This document shows positions 10,890 to 22,502 of a DNA stretch of 64,000 bases, in pieces. The stretch is from Trichostrongylus colubriformis (lineage: Eukaryota; Nematoda; Chromadorea; Rhabditida; Trichostrongylidae): positions 26,347,686 through 26,411,685 of the forward strand of contig OZ022261.1 of NCBI GenBank assembly GCA_963978905.1. Direction: 5' to 3'. A model generated the notes under the pieces. That model was not told where the DNA came from. It saw only the letters and a list, made by a program, of their open reading frames with translations, and did not search any database. The position numbers and the translations under genes were made by a program. Positions within the stretch are counted from its first letter, which is position 1. Every line of letters begins with the position of its first letter.

Positions 10890-12600
10890 TATTTTCCGAA
10901 ATCTTCTAAATGCTCTCACACTTCAGCATCCTCCCCCTCAACACACAGACCAAATCTTACCCAAACACTCATCCCAACGTTCACGCACATCCCCACGATC
11001 AAGGATATATTCTTACTTACTAGAACCCCGTCAACCGACAACCCTGACGCACACACCCTCCCTCCCATACATTTCAGGACTACCGCCCTATGCGCCAATT
11101 ACCTACCCCCAGACTACCTTCGGTCTACTCCCTCCACCTGCCCTCCTTACACGTTTCCTTGTACACATTCTACAGCCCGCACAACCCCAGACGCATCACA
11201 TCCCCGGCACATATGCTCTTGCACGGACATCTGCATCACCACCTCTCTCCTCCCAAAAGTCTCTACTCTAATTCCCCAGGGCACACACACTCTTATTTAG
11301 GCTGTCGACTGAATACCCTTCGACCCCACTACTACAATAGTAATCTTATGTACCCAGCACCACCCCCACAACATACCAAATCCCCCCATTTAAACTTTAA
11401 CGCCCACCATCCTGGGCACATACTCTCGCGCATACACACGCGCTATCCTGAAACCCCGCTCCCATCCCTTACAGCCAATCCTCGTATAGTACACACACAC
11501 ATCTCCACACGCACCAATACACCCATGCGTACTCATCCATGCTTCCGCCTTAGCACTCATGTCACACTAGGACCAAGCATGCCAATGCATTGCTTCGATT
11601 TCCATGCCAGTGATTAATGCCACCGCACGAGATCGATTTTCAGAATCATCATTTTCCTTAACTCCCCCCCCCCCCCCCCCCCCAGCGACCCCCTTCGGTT
11701 CCCTTTCGATCGTGCCACAAACTCCCAGAACAACAAAGCACGTCTGACAAGAGAATGAACCTAAATCGGAAAAATTTCCCACGCCACGATCCATGGATCC
11801 CAGTTAAGTAATGTGAAAATCAAACACCGAACTGGTTTCCGTAATCGACCTCTCCCCCCTCCTAGTTACCCCTCTTCCTCTAGTGAACTCCTGGAGTCGT
11901 GCTTCAACTTAACCTATGGATCCTCACAATGTTCTCCTCAACTCTCTTCCCCTTCTCCCCTCCAACACTACTTATCTTTCTCCTTCCCTCAGTAGGCCTC
12001 GTAATGTGCTGCAATCTATGACCCACGAACTATTCAAGGCCTCTGTGCCCCACTTCGCCCTCTACATATAATCCCATACACCCTATGTCCTCCACTGCCC
12101 ATCCCGCCTTTCTCTGACCTTCCCATTTCCGCAGTTTCGCCCGGGATGAAAGTGGCAGTTTAATGAATGAATCCTCAGTGAATACCCCCCCCCCCCCCGA
12201 AGCATTCTTTCATCTAGTGAGCCCTACTGTAACGATATCGCATGCTTGACCCTCTTCTCATAAATCCACGCAAACGTTCTCTCACGCACATTCACACTAA
12301 ACAACTACAGACTCACAAACACTGCTTAACACCTCACAAACAACTGGGTAGAGTTCAGTCAAAATCCTACATAAAAAGCCTAGTCAACACATAAGCACCA
12401 AGATACAAAATCAAAAAAAACCGAAACAATAAGTTATTTCAAAGCTACAATACATAGTGGTTCCCAAAATACCTAAGGCAAACAACTAAATGCAACCTAC
12501 AGAAACCAAAAGAAGAAAACACAATAAGTACAACAAACACAACAAACATTACATGAAGCATTAAAAAACGCTGACTGAACTCACCCCTCAATCAACAACT
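10890..12600. repeat. pyrimidine- and CA-rich sequence with poly-C runs
   Basis: The plus strand is strongly C-rich with CA repeats. Long C runs occur at about 11666-11684 and 12187-12199. Open frames at 10854-11300, 11090-11617 and 11813-11995 are rich in Pro, Ser, Thr and His because of base composition and are not called as genes. Confidence 0.6.
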
Positions 12601-12613
12601 TCGAGAAAAATAT

Positions 12614-12619
12614 TTTATT
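12614..12619 (-). terminator. polyadenylation signal AATAAA
   Basis: The minus strand reads AATAAA 21 bases downstream of the TAG stop of the 200-residue protein gene, supporting that 3' end. Confidence 0.6.
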
Positions 12620-12639
12620 AGGCAAAATAAAAAAGATCA

Positions 12640-13900
12640 CTAACTCCTGCGGATTTTGTCTTCTTGCCCAGCTCCCATGTCGGCACGTCGGCGTCTGCGT
12701 TGCATTTCCTCGAGCGGCCCGGTGAACCATCCACTAATCTCCTTTACGAAGTACAGCGTGGTGTCGAGAAAAGGGCAAGGTAAGAATCTCTCCCCTGGGA
12801 TTTGTGACCAGGATTAAGCATTGCGTTGAGAAATTTTTGAAAAAAAAAACGACCCTCCTCCCAAATCCTAAATTCACTATGATGCCACGATCTTTCAATT
12901 ACAAGTGATGGCTATGACACTACAAGTGTTGCTGATCCCGGAAAGTCGATAATTACATGTTTACTACTACCCAACACAGCTGATACAAAACATTATTATC
13001 TACCTGTCCTTTTCGTACAGCATCTGGCTCAACAAATCAAAAAAGGACCCTCGTCAAATACCCCACACCGAATTTCCGACCCAGCATACGAATCTTTTCG
13101 ACGATCAGTGCTTCATCCTGCTTGTGATACACCCTATCCTCTATCCACCCCTGATGCGTTGCGTACATGTCTGCTACCGCATAGGTGAGGGACAAGTAGA
13201 AATATCCATTAGACCCAAGCACTACTCTACCTGACATATTACTGACTCTCTTTTAAACCACGTTTAAAGGTAGTGATAGGGGTTGTCAGGGCTAAATATC
13301 AAAAAATTAGTTAATACGAGAGTCCAGATGCTTACTGTTCGAAAGCAAAGAAAAAACTGAAGGGAATGACCAAAAGCATGAGACCAGGACCCACTTCCCA
13401 CAGCTGACTCCGAAAGGACGCGGACTCTGCTAGCCAAAGAGGGCAGTTGTTGAAAACGTCGGCTTTTTCACCAAGAATTTCTGATGACGCATTTTAGGAG
13501 CTCTTAATACTCCCATTATCTCTATCACTCTCTCGTGACCCCTCTCTTCACTCCCGATTATAACCCTGGTGTCGAGGTTTCTTCGACCCACGCTGTGTGA
13601 TACCACTGCTATCTGAAATAAAAACATCACACTGGAATAAAAGATAATAAATAACTATTATGGGAAAGCACAACTCCTAGTTTGCGGCCCGGCAATAGGA
13701 TGGATCAAAATGATAGGCGAGTGTTAATCAGTGACCGAACCCGCGTTGAAATCAAAAATGTGCAATACAACGTGAGGTAGTGTGAAGGCCAGAGGAATCC
13801 TACCATGTACAAAAGTGACAGAAACGACAACTGGCACGCCACTGAACGCTACTGCACCGAGCAAAAGTATATGACTAAGTGGTAGCGACGTATCGCGCAT
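12640..13900 (-). CDS. unrecognised 200-residue membrane protein (five exons)
   Basis: Exons are 13804-13900 (ATG at 13898-13900), 13565-13612, 13336-13480, 13069-13226 and 12640-12794. All phases close and give 200 residues. A hydrophobic stretch at residues about 10-30 is a signal anchor or signal peptide, and a second at about 80-95 (GLMLLVIPFSFFFAF) is a likely membrane segment. The rest is hydrophilic: aromatic-rich with Y-A-V-A-D-M-Y, then K-F-G-E-R-F-L-P, and a basic run of five arginines at 182-186 near the C-terminus. An AATAAA lies 21 bases after the stop, and an acceptor (GTGAACAG) stands two bases before the ATG, possibly a spliced-leader site. I do not recognise the family. Exon 4 uses the acceptor GTAG at 13227-13230. 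The gene stops about 320 bp short of the 145-bp satellite. Confidence 0.65.
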
Positions 13901-13919
13901 CACTGTTCACCAACACGTA

Positions 13920-14100
13920 AGGATATGACAGAAATAGCAAGAAGGATGTGAGTTTAGCCTGAGCCGGGGAGGGGATGAAAGTTCTCGGTGAGCAAACCAG
14001 TTTTCATCAAGAAAGCACATATCGCAAATGAAAGTTGGTTCACCCACGTCGAAGCTCCTGTCCCATCCTAGGCTTCGGCTGAAATTCATATCCCCTCTAA
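13920..14100. repeat. degenerate foldback sequence related to MITE family A
   Basis: It contains a TTAGCCTGAGCC-type block near 13950 and an inverted CCTAGGCTTCGGCTGAA block near 14068, resembling the inner blocks of the elements at 1387-1601 and 25329-25556. Terminal repeats are not clear. Confidence 0.4.
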
Positions 14101-14137
14101 CGTGAAGAAACATCTGCTATCATACTCTATATATAAT

Positions 14138-14155
14138 CCAGAAGTTTGGTGTGTT

Positions 14156-14186
<31 letters not shown>

Positions 14187-14218
14187 GTTTGTGTCTGTCT
14201 GTCCGCTCACCGCATAAT
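14138..14218. repeat. GT microsatellite with conserved flanks (anchor sequence, copy 1)
   Basis: The order is CCAGAAGTTTGGTGTGTTTG, then a (TG)n run at about 14163-14188, then GTCCGCTCACCGCATAAT, which runs straight into the first 145-bp unit. A closely similar block (CCAGAAGTTTGG, (TG)n, GTCCG, CGCATAAT) lies at about 20122-20174 inside the second satellite. Confidence 0.7.
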
Positions 14219-17200
14219 ATCTCGCGTCGCAGTAAAGCTGGGATCCTGAATTTTTAAGGTAATGTAGGGGTGTTAAGGGGACATCAATGGTGAGGGAACG
14301 GAAGTGATAGCAACTGATAAGGGCTGATAAGGAGCCTCGAAAGGCGAATGGCGGGAAATTCATATCTCGCGTCGCAGCAAAGCTGGGATCCTGAATTTTT
14401 AAGATAATATAGGGGTGGAAAGGGGACATTAATGGTGAAGGAACGGAAGTGATAGCAACTGATAAGGGCTGATAAGGAGCCTCGAAAGGCGAATGGCGGG
14501 AAATTCATATCTCGCGTCGCAGCAAAGCTGGGATCCTGAATTTTTAAGGTAATGTAGGGGTGGTAAGGGGACATCAATGGTGAGGGAACGGAAGTGATAG
14601 TAACTGATAAAGGCTGATAAGGAGCCTCGAAAGGCGAATGGCGGGAAATTCATATCTCGCGTCGCAGCAAAGCTGGGATCCTCAATTTTTAAGATAATAT
14701 AGGGGTGGAAAGGGGACATTAATGGTGAAGGAACGGAAGTGATAGCAACTGATAAGGGCTGATAAGGAGCCTCGAAAGGCGAATGGCGGGAAATTCATAT
14801 CTCGCGTCGCAGCAAAGCTGGGATCCTCAATTTTTAAGATAATATAGGGGTGGAAAGGGGACATTAATGGTGAAGGAACGGAAGTGATAGCAACTGATAA
14901 GGGCTGATAAGGAGCCCCGAAAGGCGAATGGCGGGAAATTCATATCTCGCGTCGCAGTAAAGCTGGGATCCTGAATTTTTAAGGTAATGTAGGGGTGTTA
15001 AGGGGACATCAATGGTGAGGGAACGGAAGTGATAGCAACTGATAAGGGCTGATAAGGAGCCTCGAAAGGCGAATGGCGGGAAATTCATATCTCGCGTCGC
15101 AGCAAAGCTGGGATCCTGAATTTTTAAGGTAATGTAGGGGTGTTAAGGGGACATCAATGGTGAGGGAACGGAAGTGATAGCAACTGATAAGGGCTGATAA
15201 GGAGCCCCGAAAGGCGAATGGCGGGAAATTCATATCTCGCGTAGCAGCAAAGCTGGGACCCTGAATTTTTAAGATAATATAGGGGTGGAAAGGGGACATT
15301 AATGGTGAAGGAACGGAAGTGATAGCAACTGATAAGGGCTGATAAGGAGCCTCGAAAGGCGAATGGCGGGAAATTCATATCTCGCGTCGCAGCAAAGCTG
15401 GGATCCTGAATTTTTAAGGTAATGTAGGGGTGGTAAGGGGACATCAATGGTGAGGGAACGGAAGTGATAGTAACTGATAAAGGCTGATAAGGAGCCTCGA
15501 AAGGCGAATGGCGGGAAATTCATATCTCGCGTCGCAGCAAAGCTGGGATCCTCAATTTTTAAGATAATATAGGGGTGGAAAGGGGACATTAATGGTGAAG
15601 GAACGGAAGTGATAGCAACTGATAAGGGCTGATAAGGAGCCTCGAAAGGCGAATGGCGGGAAATTCATATCTCGCGTCGCAGCAAAGCTGGGATCCTGAA
15701 TTTTTAAGGTAATGTAGGGGTGGTAAGGGGACATCAATGGTGAGGGAACGGAAGTGATAGCAACTGATAAAGGCTGATAAGGAGCCTCGAAAGGCGAATG
15801 GCGGGAAATTCATATCTCGCGTCGCAGCAAAGCTGGGATCCTGAATTTTTAAGGTAATGTAGGGGTGGTAAGGGGACATCAATGGTGAGGGAACGGAAGT
15901 GATAGTAACTGATAAAGGCTGATAAGGAGCCTCGAAAGGCGAATGGCGGGAAATTCATATCTCGCGTCGCAGCAAAGCTGGGATCCTCAATTTTTAAGAT
16001 AATATAGGGGTGGAAAGGGGACATTAATGGTGAAGGAACGGAAGTGATAGCAACTGATAAGGGCTGATAAGGAGCCTCGAAAGGCGAATGGCGGGAAATT
16101 CATATCTCGCGTCGCAGCAAAGCTGGGATCCTCAATTTTTAAGATAATATAGGGGTGGAAAGGGGACATTAATGGTGAAGGAACGGAAGTGATAGCAACT
16201 GATAAAGGCTGATAAGGAGCCTCGAAAGGCGAATGGCGGGAAATTCATATCTCGCGTCGCAGCAAAGCTGGGATCCTCAATTTTTAAGATAATATAGGGG
16301 TGGAAAGGGGACATTAATGGTGAAGGAACGGAAGTGATAGCAACTGATAAGGGCTGATAAGGAGCCTCGAAAGGCGAATGGCGGGAAATTCATATCTCGC
16401 GTCGGAGCAAAGCTGGGATCCTCAATTTTTAAGATAATATAGGGGTGGAAAGGGGACATTAATGGTGAAGGAACGGAAGTGATAGCAACTGATAAGGGCT
16501 GATAAGGAGCCTCGAAAGGCGAATGGCGGGAAATTCATATCTCGCGTCGCAGCAAAGCTGGGATCCTCAATTTTTAAGATAATATAGGGGTGGAAAGGGG
16601 ACATTAATGGTGAAGGAACGGAAGTGATAGCAACTGATAAGGGCTGATAAGGAGCCTCGAAAGGCGAATGGCGGGAAATTCATATCTCGCGTCGCAGCAA
16701 AGCTGGGATCCTGAATTTTTAAGGTAATGTAGGGGTGGTAAGGGGACATCAATGGTGAGGGAACGGAAGTGATAGTAACTGATAAAGGCTGATAAGGAGC
16801 CTCGAAAGGCGAATGGCGGGAAATTCATATCTCGCGTCGCAGCAAAGCTGGGATCCTCAATTTTTAAGATAATATAGGGGTGGAAAGGGGACATTAATGG
16901 TGAAGGAACGGAAGTGATAGCAACTGATAAGGGCTGATAAGGAGCCTCGAAAGGCGAATGGCGGGAAATTCATATCTCGCGTCGCAGCAAAGCTGGGATC
17001 CTCAATTTTTAAGATAATATAGGGGTGGAAAGGGGACATTAATGGTGAAGGAACGGAAGTGATAGCAACTGATAAAGGCTGATAAGGAGCCTCGAAAGGC
17101 GAATGGCGGGAAATTCATATCTCGCGTCGCAGCAAAGCTGGGATCCTCAATTTTTAAGATAATATAGGGGTGGAAAGGGGACATTAATGGTGAAGGAACG

Positions 17201-19714
17201 GAAGTGATAGCAACTGATAAGGGCTGATAAGGAGCCTCGAAAGGCGAATGGCGGGAAATTCATATCTCGCGTCGGAGCAAAGCTGGGATCCTCAATTTTT
17301 AAGATAATATAGGGGTGGAAAGGGGACATTAATGGTGAAGGAACGGAAGTGATAGCAACTGATAAGGGCTGATAAGGAGCCTCGAAAGGCGAATGGCGGG
17401 AAATTCATATCTCGCGTCGCAGCAAAGCTGGGATCCTCAATTTTTAAGATAATATAGGGGTGGAAAGGGGACATTAATGGTGAAGGAACGGAAGTGATAG
17501 CAACTGATAAGGGCTGATAAGGAGCCTCGAAAGGCGAATGGCGGGAAATTCATATCTCGCGTCGCAGCAAAGCTGGGATCCTCAATTTTCAAGGTAATGT
17601 AGGGGTGGTAAGGGGACATTAATGGTGAAGGAACGGAAGTGATAGCAACTGATAAGGGCTGATAAGGAGCCTCGAAGGCGAATGGCGGGAAATTCATATC
17701 TCGCGTCGCAGCAAAGCTGGGATCCTGAATTTTTAAGGTAATGTAGGGGTGGTAAGGGGACATCAATGGTGAGGGAACGGAAGTGATAGTAACTGATAAG
17801 GGCTGATAAGGAGCCTCGAAAGGCGAATGGCGGAAAATTCATATCTCGCGTCGCAGCAAAGCTGGGATCCTGAATTTTTAAGGTAATGTAGGGGTGGTAA
17901 GGGGACATCAATGGTGAGGGAACGGAAGTGATAGTAACTGATAAGGGCTGATAAGGAGCCTCGAAAGGCGCATGGCGGGGAATTCATATCTCGCGTCGCA
18001 GCAAAGCTGGGATCCTCAATTTTTAAGATAATATAGGGGTGGAAAGGGGACATTAATGGTGAAGGAACGGAAGTGATAGCAACTGATAAGGGCTGATAAG
18101 GAGCCTCGAAAGGCGCATGGCGGGGAATTCATATCTCGCGTCGCAGCAAAGCTGGGATCCTCAATTTTTAAGATAATATAGGGGTGGAAAGGGGACATTA
18201 ATGGTGAAGGAACGGAAGTGATAGCAACTGATAAGGGCTGATAAGGAGCCTCGAAAGGCGAATGGCGGGAAATTCATATCTCGCGTCGCAGCAAAGCTGG
18301 GATCCTGAATTTTTAAGGTAATGTAGGGGTGGTAAGGGGACATCAATGGTGAGGGAACGGAAGTGATAGTAACTGATAAGGGCTGATAAGGAGCCTCGAA
18401 AGGCGAATGGCGGGAAATTCATATCTCGCGTCGCAGCAAAGCTGGGATCCTCAATTTTCAAGGTAATGTAGGGGTGGTAAGGGGACATTAATGGTGAAGG
18501 AACGGAAGTGATAGCAACTGATAAGGGCTGATAAGGAGCCTCGAAGGCGAATGGCGGGAAATTCATATCTCGCGTCGCAGCAAAGCTGGGATCCTGAATT
18601 TTTAAGGTAATGTAGGGGTGGAAAGGGGACATTAATGGTGAAGGAACGGAAGTGATAGCAACTGATAAGGGCTGATAAGGAGCCTCGAAAGGCGAATGGC
18701 GGGAAATTCATATCTCGCGTCGCAGCAAAGCTGGGATCCTCAATTTTTAAGATAAAATAGGGGTGGAAAGGGGACATTAATGGTGAAGGAACGGAAGTGA
18801 TAGCAACTGATAAGGGCTGATAAGGAGCCTCGAAAGGCGAATGGCGGGAAATTCATATCTCGCGTCGCAGCAAAGCTGGGATCCTCAATTTTTAAGATAA
18901 TATAGGGGTGGAAAGGGGACATTAATGGTGAAGGAACGGAAGTGATAGCAACTGATAAGGGCTGATAAGGAGCCTCGAAAGGCGAATGGCGGGAAATTCA
19001 TATCTCGCGTCGCAGCAAAGCTGGGATCCTCAATTTTCAAGGTAATGTAGGGGTGGTAAGGGGACATTAATGGTGAAGGAACGGAAGTGATAGCAACTGA
19101 TAAGGGCTGATAAGGAGCCTCGAAGGCGAATGGCGGGAAATTCATATCTCGCGTCGCAGCAAAGCTGGGATCCTGAATTTTTAAGGTAATGTAGGGGTGG
19201 TAAGGGGACATCAATGGTGAGGGAACGGAAGTGATAGTAACTGATAAGGGCTGATAAGGAGCCTCGAAAGGCGAATGGCGGAAAATTCATATCTCGCGTC
19301 GCAGCAAAGCTGGGATCCTGAATTTTTAAGGTAATGTAGGGGTGGTAAGGGGACATCAATGGTGAGGGAACGGAAGTGATAGTAACTGATAAGGGCTGAT
19401 AAGGAGCCTCGAAAGGCGCATGGCGGGGAATTCATATCTCGCGTCGCAGCAAAGCTGGGATCCTCAATTTTCAAGGTAATGTAGGGGTGGTAAGGGGACA
19501 TTAATGGTGAAGGAACGGAAGTGATAGCAACAGATAAGGGCTGATAAGGAGCCTCGAAGGCGAATGGCGGGAAATTCATATCTCGCGTCGCAGCAAAGCT
19601 GGGATCCTGAATTTTTAAGGTAATGTAGGGGTGGTAAGGGGACATCAATGGTGAGGGAACGGAAGTGATAGCAACTGATAAGGGCTGATAAGGAGCCTCG
19701 AAAGGCGAATGGCG
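14219..19714. repeat. 145-bp satellite, about 38 head-to-tail units
   Basis: Units start at CTCGCGTCGCAG, and almost every one carries a GGATCC (the unit near 15236 has lost it). Units fall into two linked types: type A has GGTAATGTAGGGGTGGTAAG with CATCAATGGTGAGGG, and type B has GATAATATAGGGGTGGAAAG with CATTAATGGTGAAGG. Hybrid units with CAATTTTCAAGG occur at 17555, 18425, 19003 and 19437. Some units are 144 bp through loss of one A in CTCGAAAGG. Since 145 is not a multiple of three, the recurring 60-217-codon minus-strand ORFs are by-products and the array is non-coding. The last unit is cut at about 19714. Confidence 0.97.
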
Positions 19715-19879
19715 ACGCAGCTGTGTTGTGATGGGCCGGTAAGGAAAGGAGGCATTACCTAGGGATACACCGAGGGTACCCATGTCACTCCCACAGTCCA
19801 GCGTCAACCATTTACAACCTGTCTGCACCACATACACCCCTATCTCATTGTTATGATGTCTCAACTGAACTGCTGTCTG

Positions 19880-22502
19880 GAAAGGTCGGGCATGTTAGAA
19901 TTGGGTAGGTGCTGACCTAAGCGCACAGAGCACATAAGAATTAAGCCTAGCTCCGCCCACTGTGAGCGGGGCTTGCGCGGAAACTGCCGGTGTTCAAATT
20001 TAAGTCCACGCTCAGGTTCTGAAAATCAGGCAGGCTAGGAATGGACCTGTAGAGGTCGGGCAAGTTAGGGATGGGTTGGGGTAAGCCAAAATGTACGGAG
20101 CACATGAGAGGCAAGCTAAAACCAGAAGTTTGGTGTGTTTGTGTGTGTGTGTGTCCGTTTTTTGTCGCATAATCTACTCTCAACTCAATGGCAACGTGAA
20201 GAGGTCGGACAAGTTGGGGATGGGTAGGGGTTGACCAAAGTGTGCGGAGCTCATTAAGAACTAAGCCTAGCTCCCCCCACCGTGAGCGGGGCTTGCGCAG
20301 AAATGGTTGAAAAAATCGGCTAAATCAAGAGTGGGCCTGTAGGGATCGGGCAAGTTAAGACTCCGTAGGGCCTCATCTCAACTGTATCCTGGAGGGTCGC
20401 GCGAGTTAGGAGTGGGTAGGAGCTGATCTAAGCGTACAGAGCATATAAGAACTAAGCCTAGCTCCGCCCACCATGGGCGCGTCTTGCGCCGAAATCGATG
20501 AATAAACGAATTTAGGTCCTCGCTCAGGTGTTGGAAATCGGGCAAGTTAGGAAAGAGTCTGTTGAAGTCGCGCATGTAAGGACTGGGGAGGGACTGATCA
20601 AAGTAAAGGGAACACACAACAAGCAAATTAGGCACGGGCAGTGGAGGTCGGGCAGGCTTAGTATTGGGTAGGGACCAAGTGTACAGACCACATAAGTTCT
20701 AAGCCTAACTCCCCCCACCATAGGGGGGGGGGGGGGGGGGGGCTGCGCCGAAACCGATGGGTGCTCCAATTTAAGTCCTCGCCTGGGTTCCGAAAATCGG
20801 GACGGTCAGGAATGGGACTGCTCAGGTCGTGCGAGTAAGGAGTAGGTAGAGACTGACCAAATAGTAGGGAGCACACAAGGAGCAGAACGGGCCTGTAGAG
20901 GTATGGCAAGTTAGGATAGCGTAGGGGCAAACACAAGTGTATGGAGCACATAAGTTCTAAGCCTACCTCCGCCCATCATGGGCTGGGCTCGCGCCGAAAT
21001 CGATGAATAAACGAATTTAGGTCCTCGCTCAGGTGTTGGAAATCGGGCAAGTTAGGAAAGAGTCTGTTGAAGTCGCGCATGTAAGGACTGGGGAGGGACT
21101 GATCAAAGTAAAGGGAACACACAACAAGCAAATTAGGCACGGGCAGTGGAGGTCGGGCAGGCTTAGTATTGGGTAGGGACCAAGTGTACAGACCACATAA
21201 GTTCTAAGCCTAACTCCCCCCACCATAGGGGGGGGGGGGGCTGCGCCGAAACCGATGGGTGCTCCAATTTAAGTCCTCGCCTGGGTTCCGAAAATCGGGA
21301 CGGTCAGGAATGGGACTGCTCAGGTCGTGCGAGTAAGGAGTAGGTAGAGACTGACCAAATAGTAGGGAGCACACAAGGAGCAGAACGGGCCTGTAGAGGT
21401 ATGGCAAGTTAGGATAGCGTAGGGGCAAACACAAGTGTATGGAGCACATAAGTTCTAAGCCTACCTCCGCCCATCATGGGCTGGGCTCGCGCCGAAATCG
21501 ATGAATAAACGAATTTAGGTCCTCGCTCAGGTGTTGGAAATCGGGCAAGTTAGGAAAGAGTCTGTTGAAGTCGCGCATGTAAGGACTGGGGATGGACTGA
21601 TCAAAGTAAAGGGAACACACAACAAGCAAATTAGGCACGGGCAGTGGAGGTCGGGCAGGTTAGGATTGGGTAGGGGTCATGTGTACGGAGCATATAAGTT
21701 TTAAGCTTAGCTCCGCCCAGCATGGACGGGGCCTGCGACGAAACCGATGGGTACTCAAATTTATAAACCCTCGCATGGGTTCCGAAAATCGGGAAGGTCA
21801 GGAATGGGACTGCTCAGGTCGTGCGAGTAAGAACTGGATAGGGACAGACCAAAATGTAGGGAGCACACAAGAAGCAAATTAGGAACGGGCCTGTAGAGGT
21901 AGGGCAAGTTAGGATAGCGTAGAGGAAAACATAAGTGTACAGAGCACATGGATTCTAAGCCCACCTCCGCCCATCATGGGCTGGGCTCGCGCCGAAATCC
22001 ATGAATAAACGAATTCAGGTCTTCGCTCAAGTGCTAAAATTCGGGCAAGTTAGGAAAGGGTCTGTTGAAGTCGCGCATGTTAGGACTGGGGAGGGACTGA
22101 CCAAAGTGAAGGGTGCACACAACAAGCATATATGGCACGGGCCTGTGGAGGTCGGGCAGGTTAGGATTGGGTAGGGGTCATGTGTACGGAGCATATAAGT
22201 TTTAAGCTTAGCTCCGCCCACCATGGACGGGGCCTGCGACGGAACCGATGGGTACTCAAATTTATAAACCCTCGCATGGGTTCCGAAAATCGGGAAGGTC
22301 AGGAATGGGACTGCTCAGGTCGTGCGAGTAAGAACTGGATAGGGACAGACCAAAATGTAGGGAGCACACAAGAAGCAAATTAGGTACGGGTGTGTGGAGG
22401 TCGGGCAGGTTAGGATTGGGTAGGAGTCAACCCACCCAACTTATGTACTCTGTACACGTCAACCTCCTGTGTATAGAGTACATAAGTTCTAAGCCCAGCC
22501 CG
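19880..22502. repeat. second satellite: about 500-bp higher-order repeat of degenerate 200-250-bp units
   Basis: The marker AAATCGATGAATAAACGAAT (with small changes) starts at about 20492, 20997, 21495 and 21995, a spacing of 498-505 bp. Within each period, blocks such as GGTCGGGCAAGTTAGGA and GCTCCGCCCACCATGGGC recur; the latter is a short palindrome. Earlier units at 19880-20490 are more divergent. A G run is 20 long at 20723-20742 and 13 long at 21228-21240. Short ORFs on both strands are by-products of the repeat. The region also contains the GT anchor block at about 20122-20174. Confidence 0.92.
20122..20174. repeat. GT microsatellite with conserved flanks (anchor sequence, copy 2)
   Basis: CCAGAAGTTTGGTGTGTTTG, a short (TG)n run, GTCCG and then CGCATAAT repeat the block at 14138-14218, here embedded in the second satellite. 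Confidence 0.65.

Noticed and set aside
10854..11617. Open frames of 148 and 175 codons in CA/C-rich DNA
   Set aside because: The products are low-complexity Pro/Ser/Thr/His strings dictated by base composition, with no splice or start context.
14219..19714. CRISPR-like regular spacing
   Set aside because: Units are contiguous and wholly repeated, with no unique spacers, in a eukaryotic genome; it is a satellite.
14127..19864. Many minus-strand ORFs of 60-217 codons with near-identical proteins
   Set aside because: They are produced by the 145-bp repeat. The unit length is not a multiple of three, so frames change every unit and no continuous protein exists.
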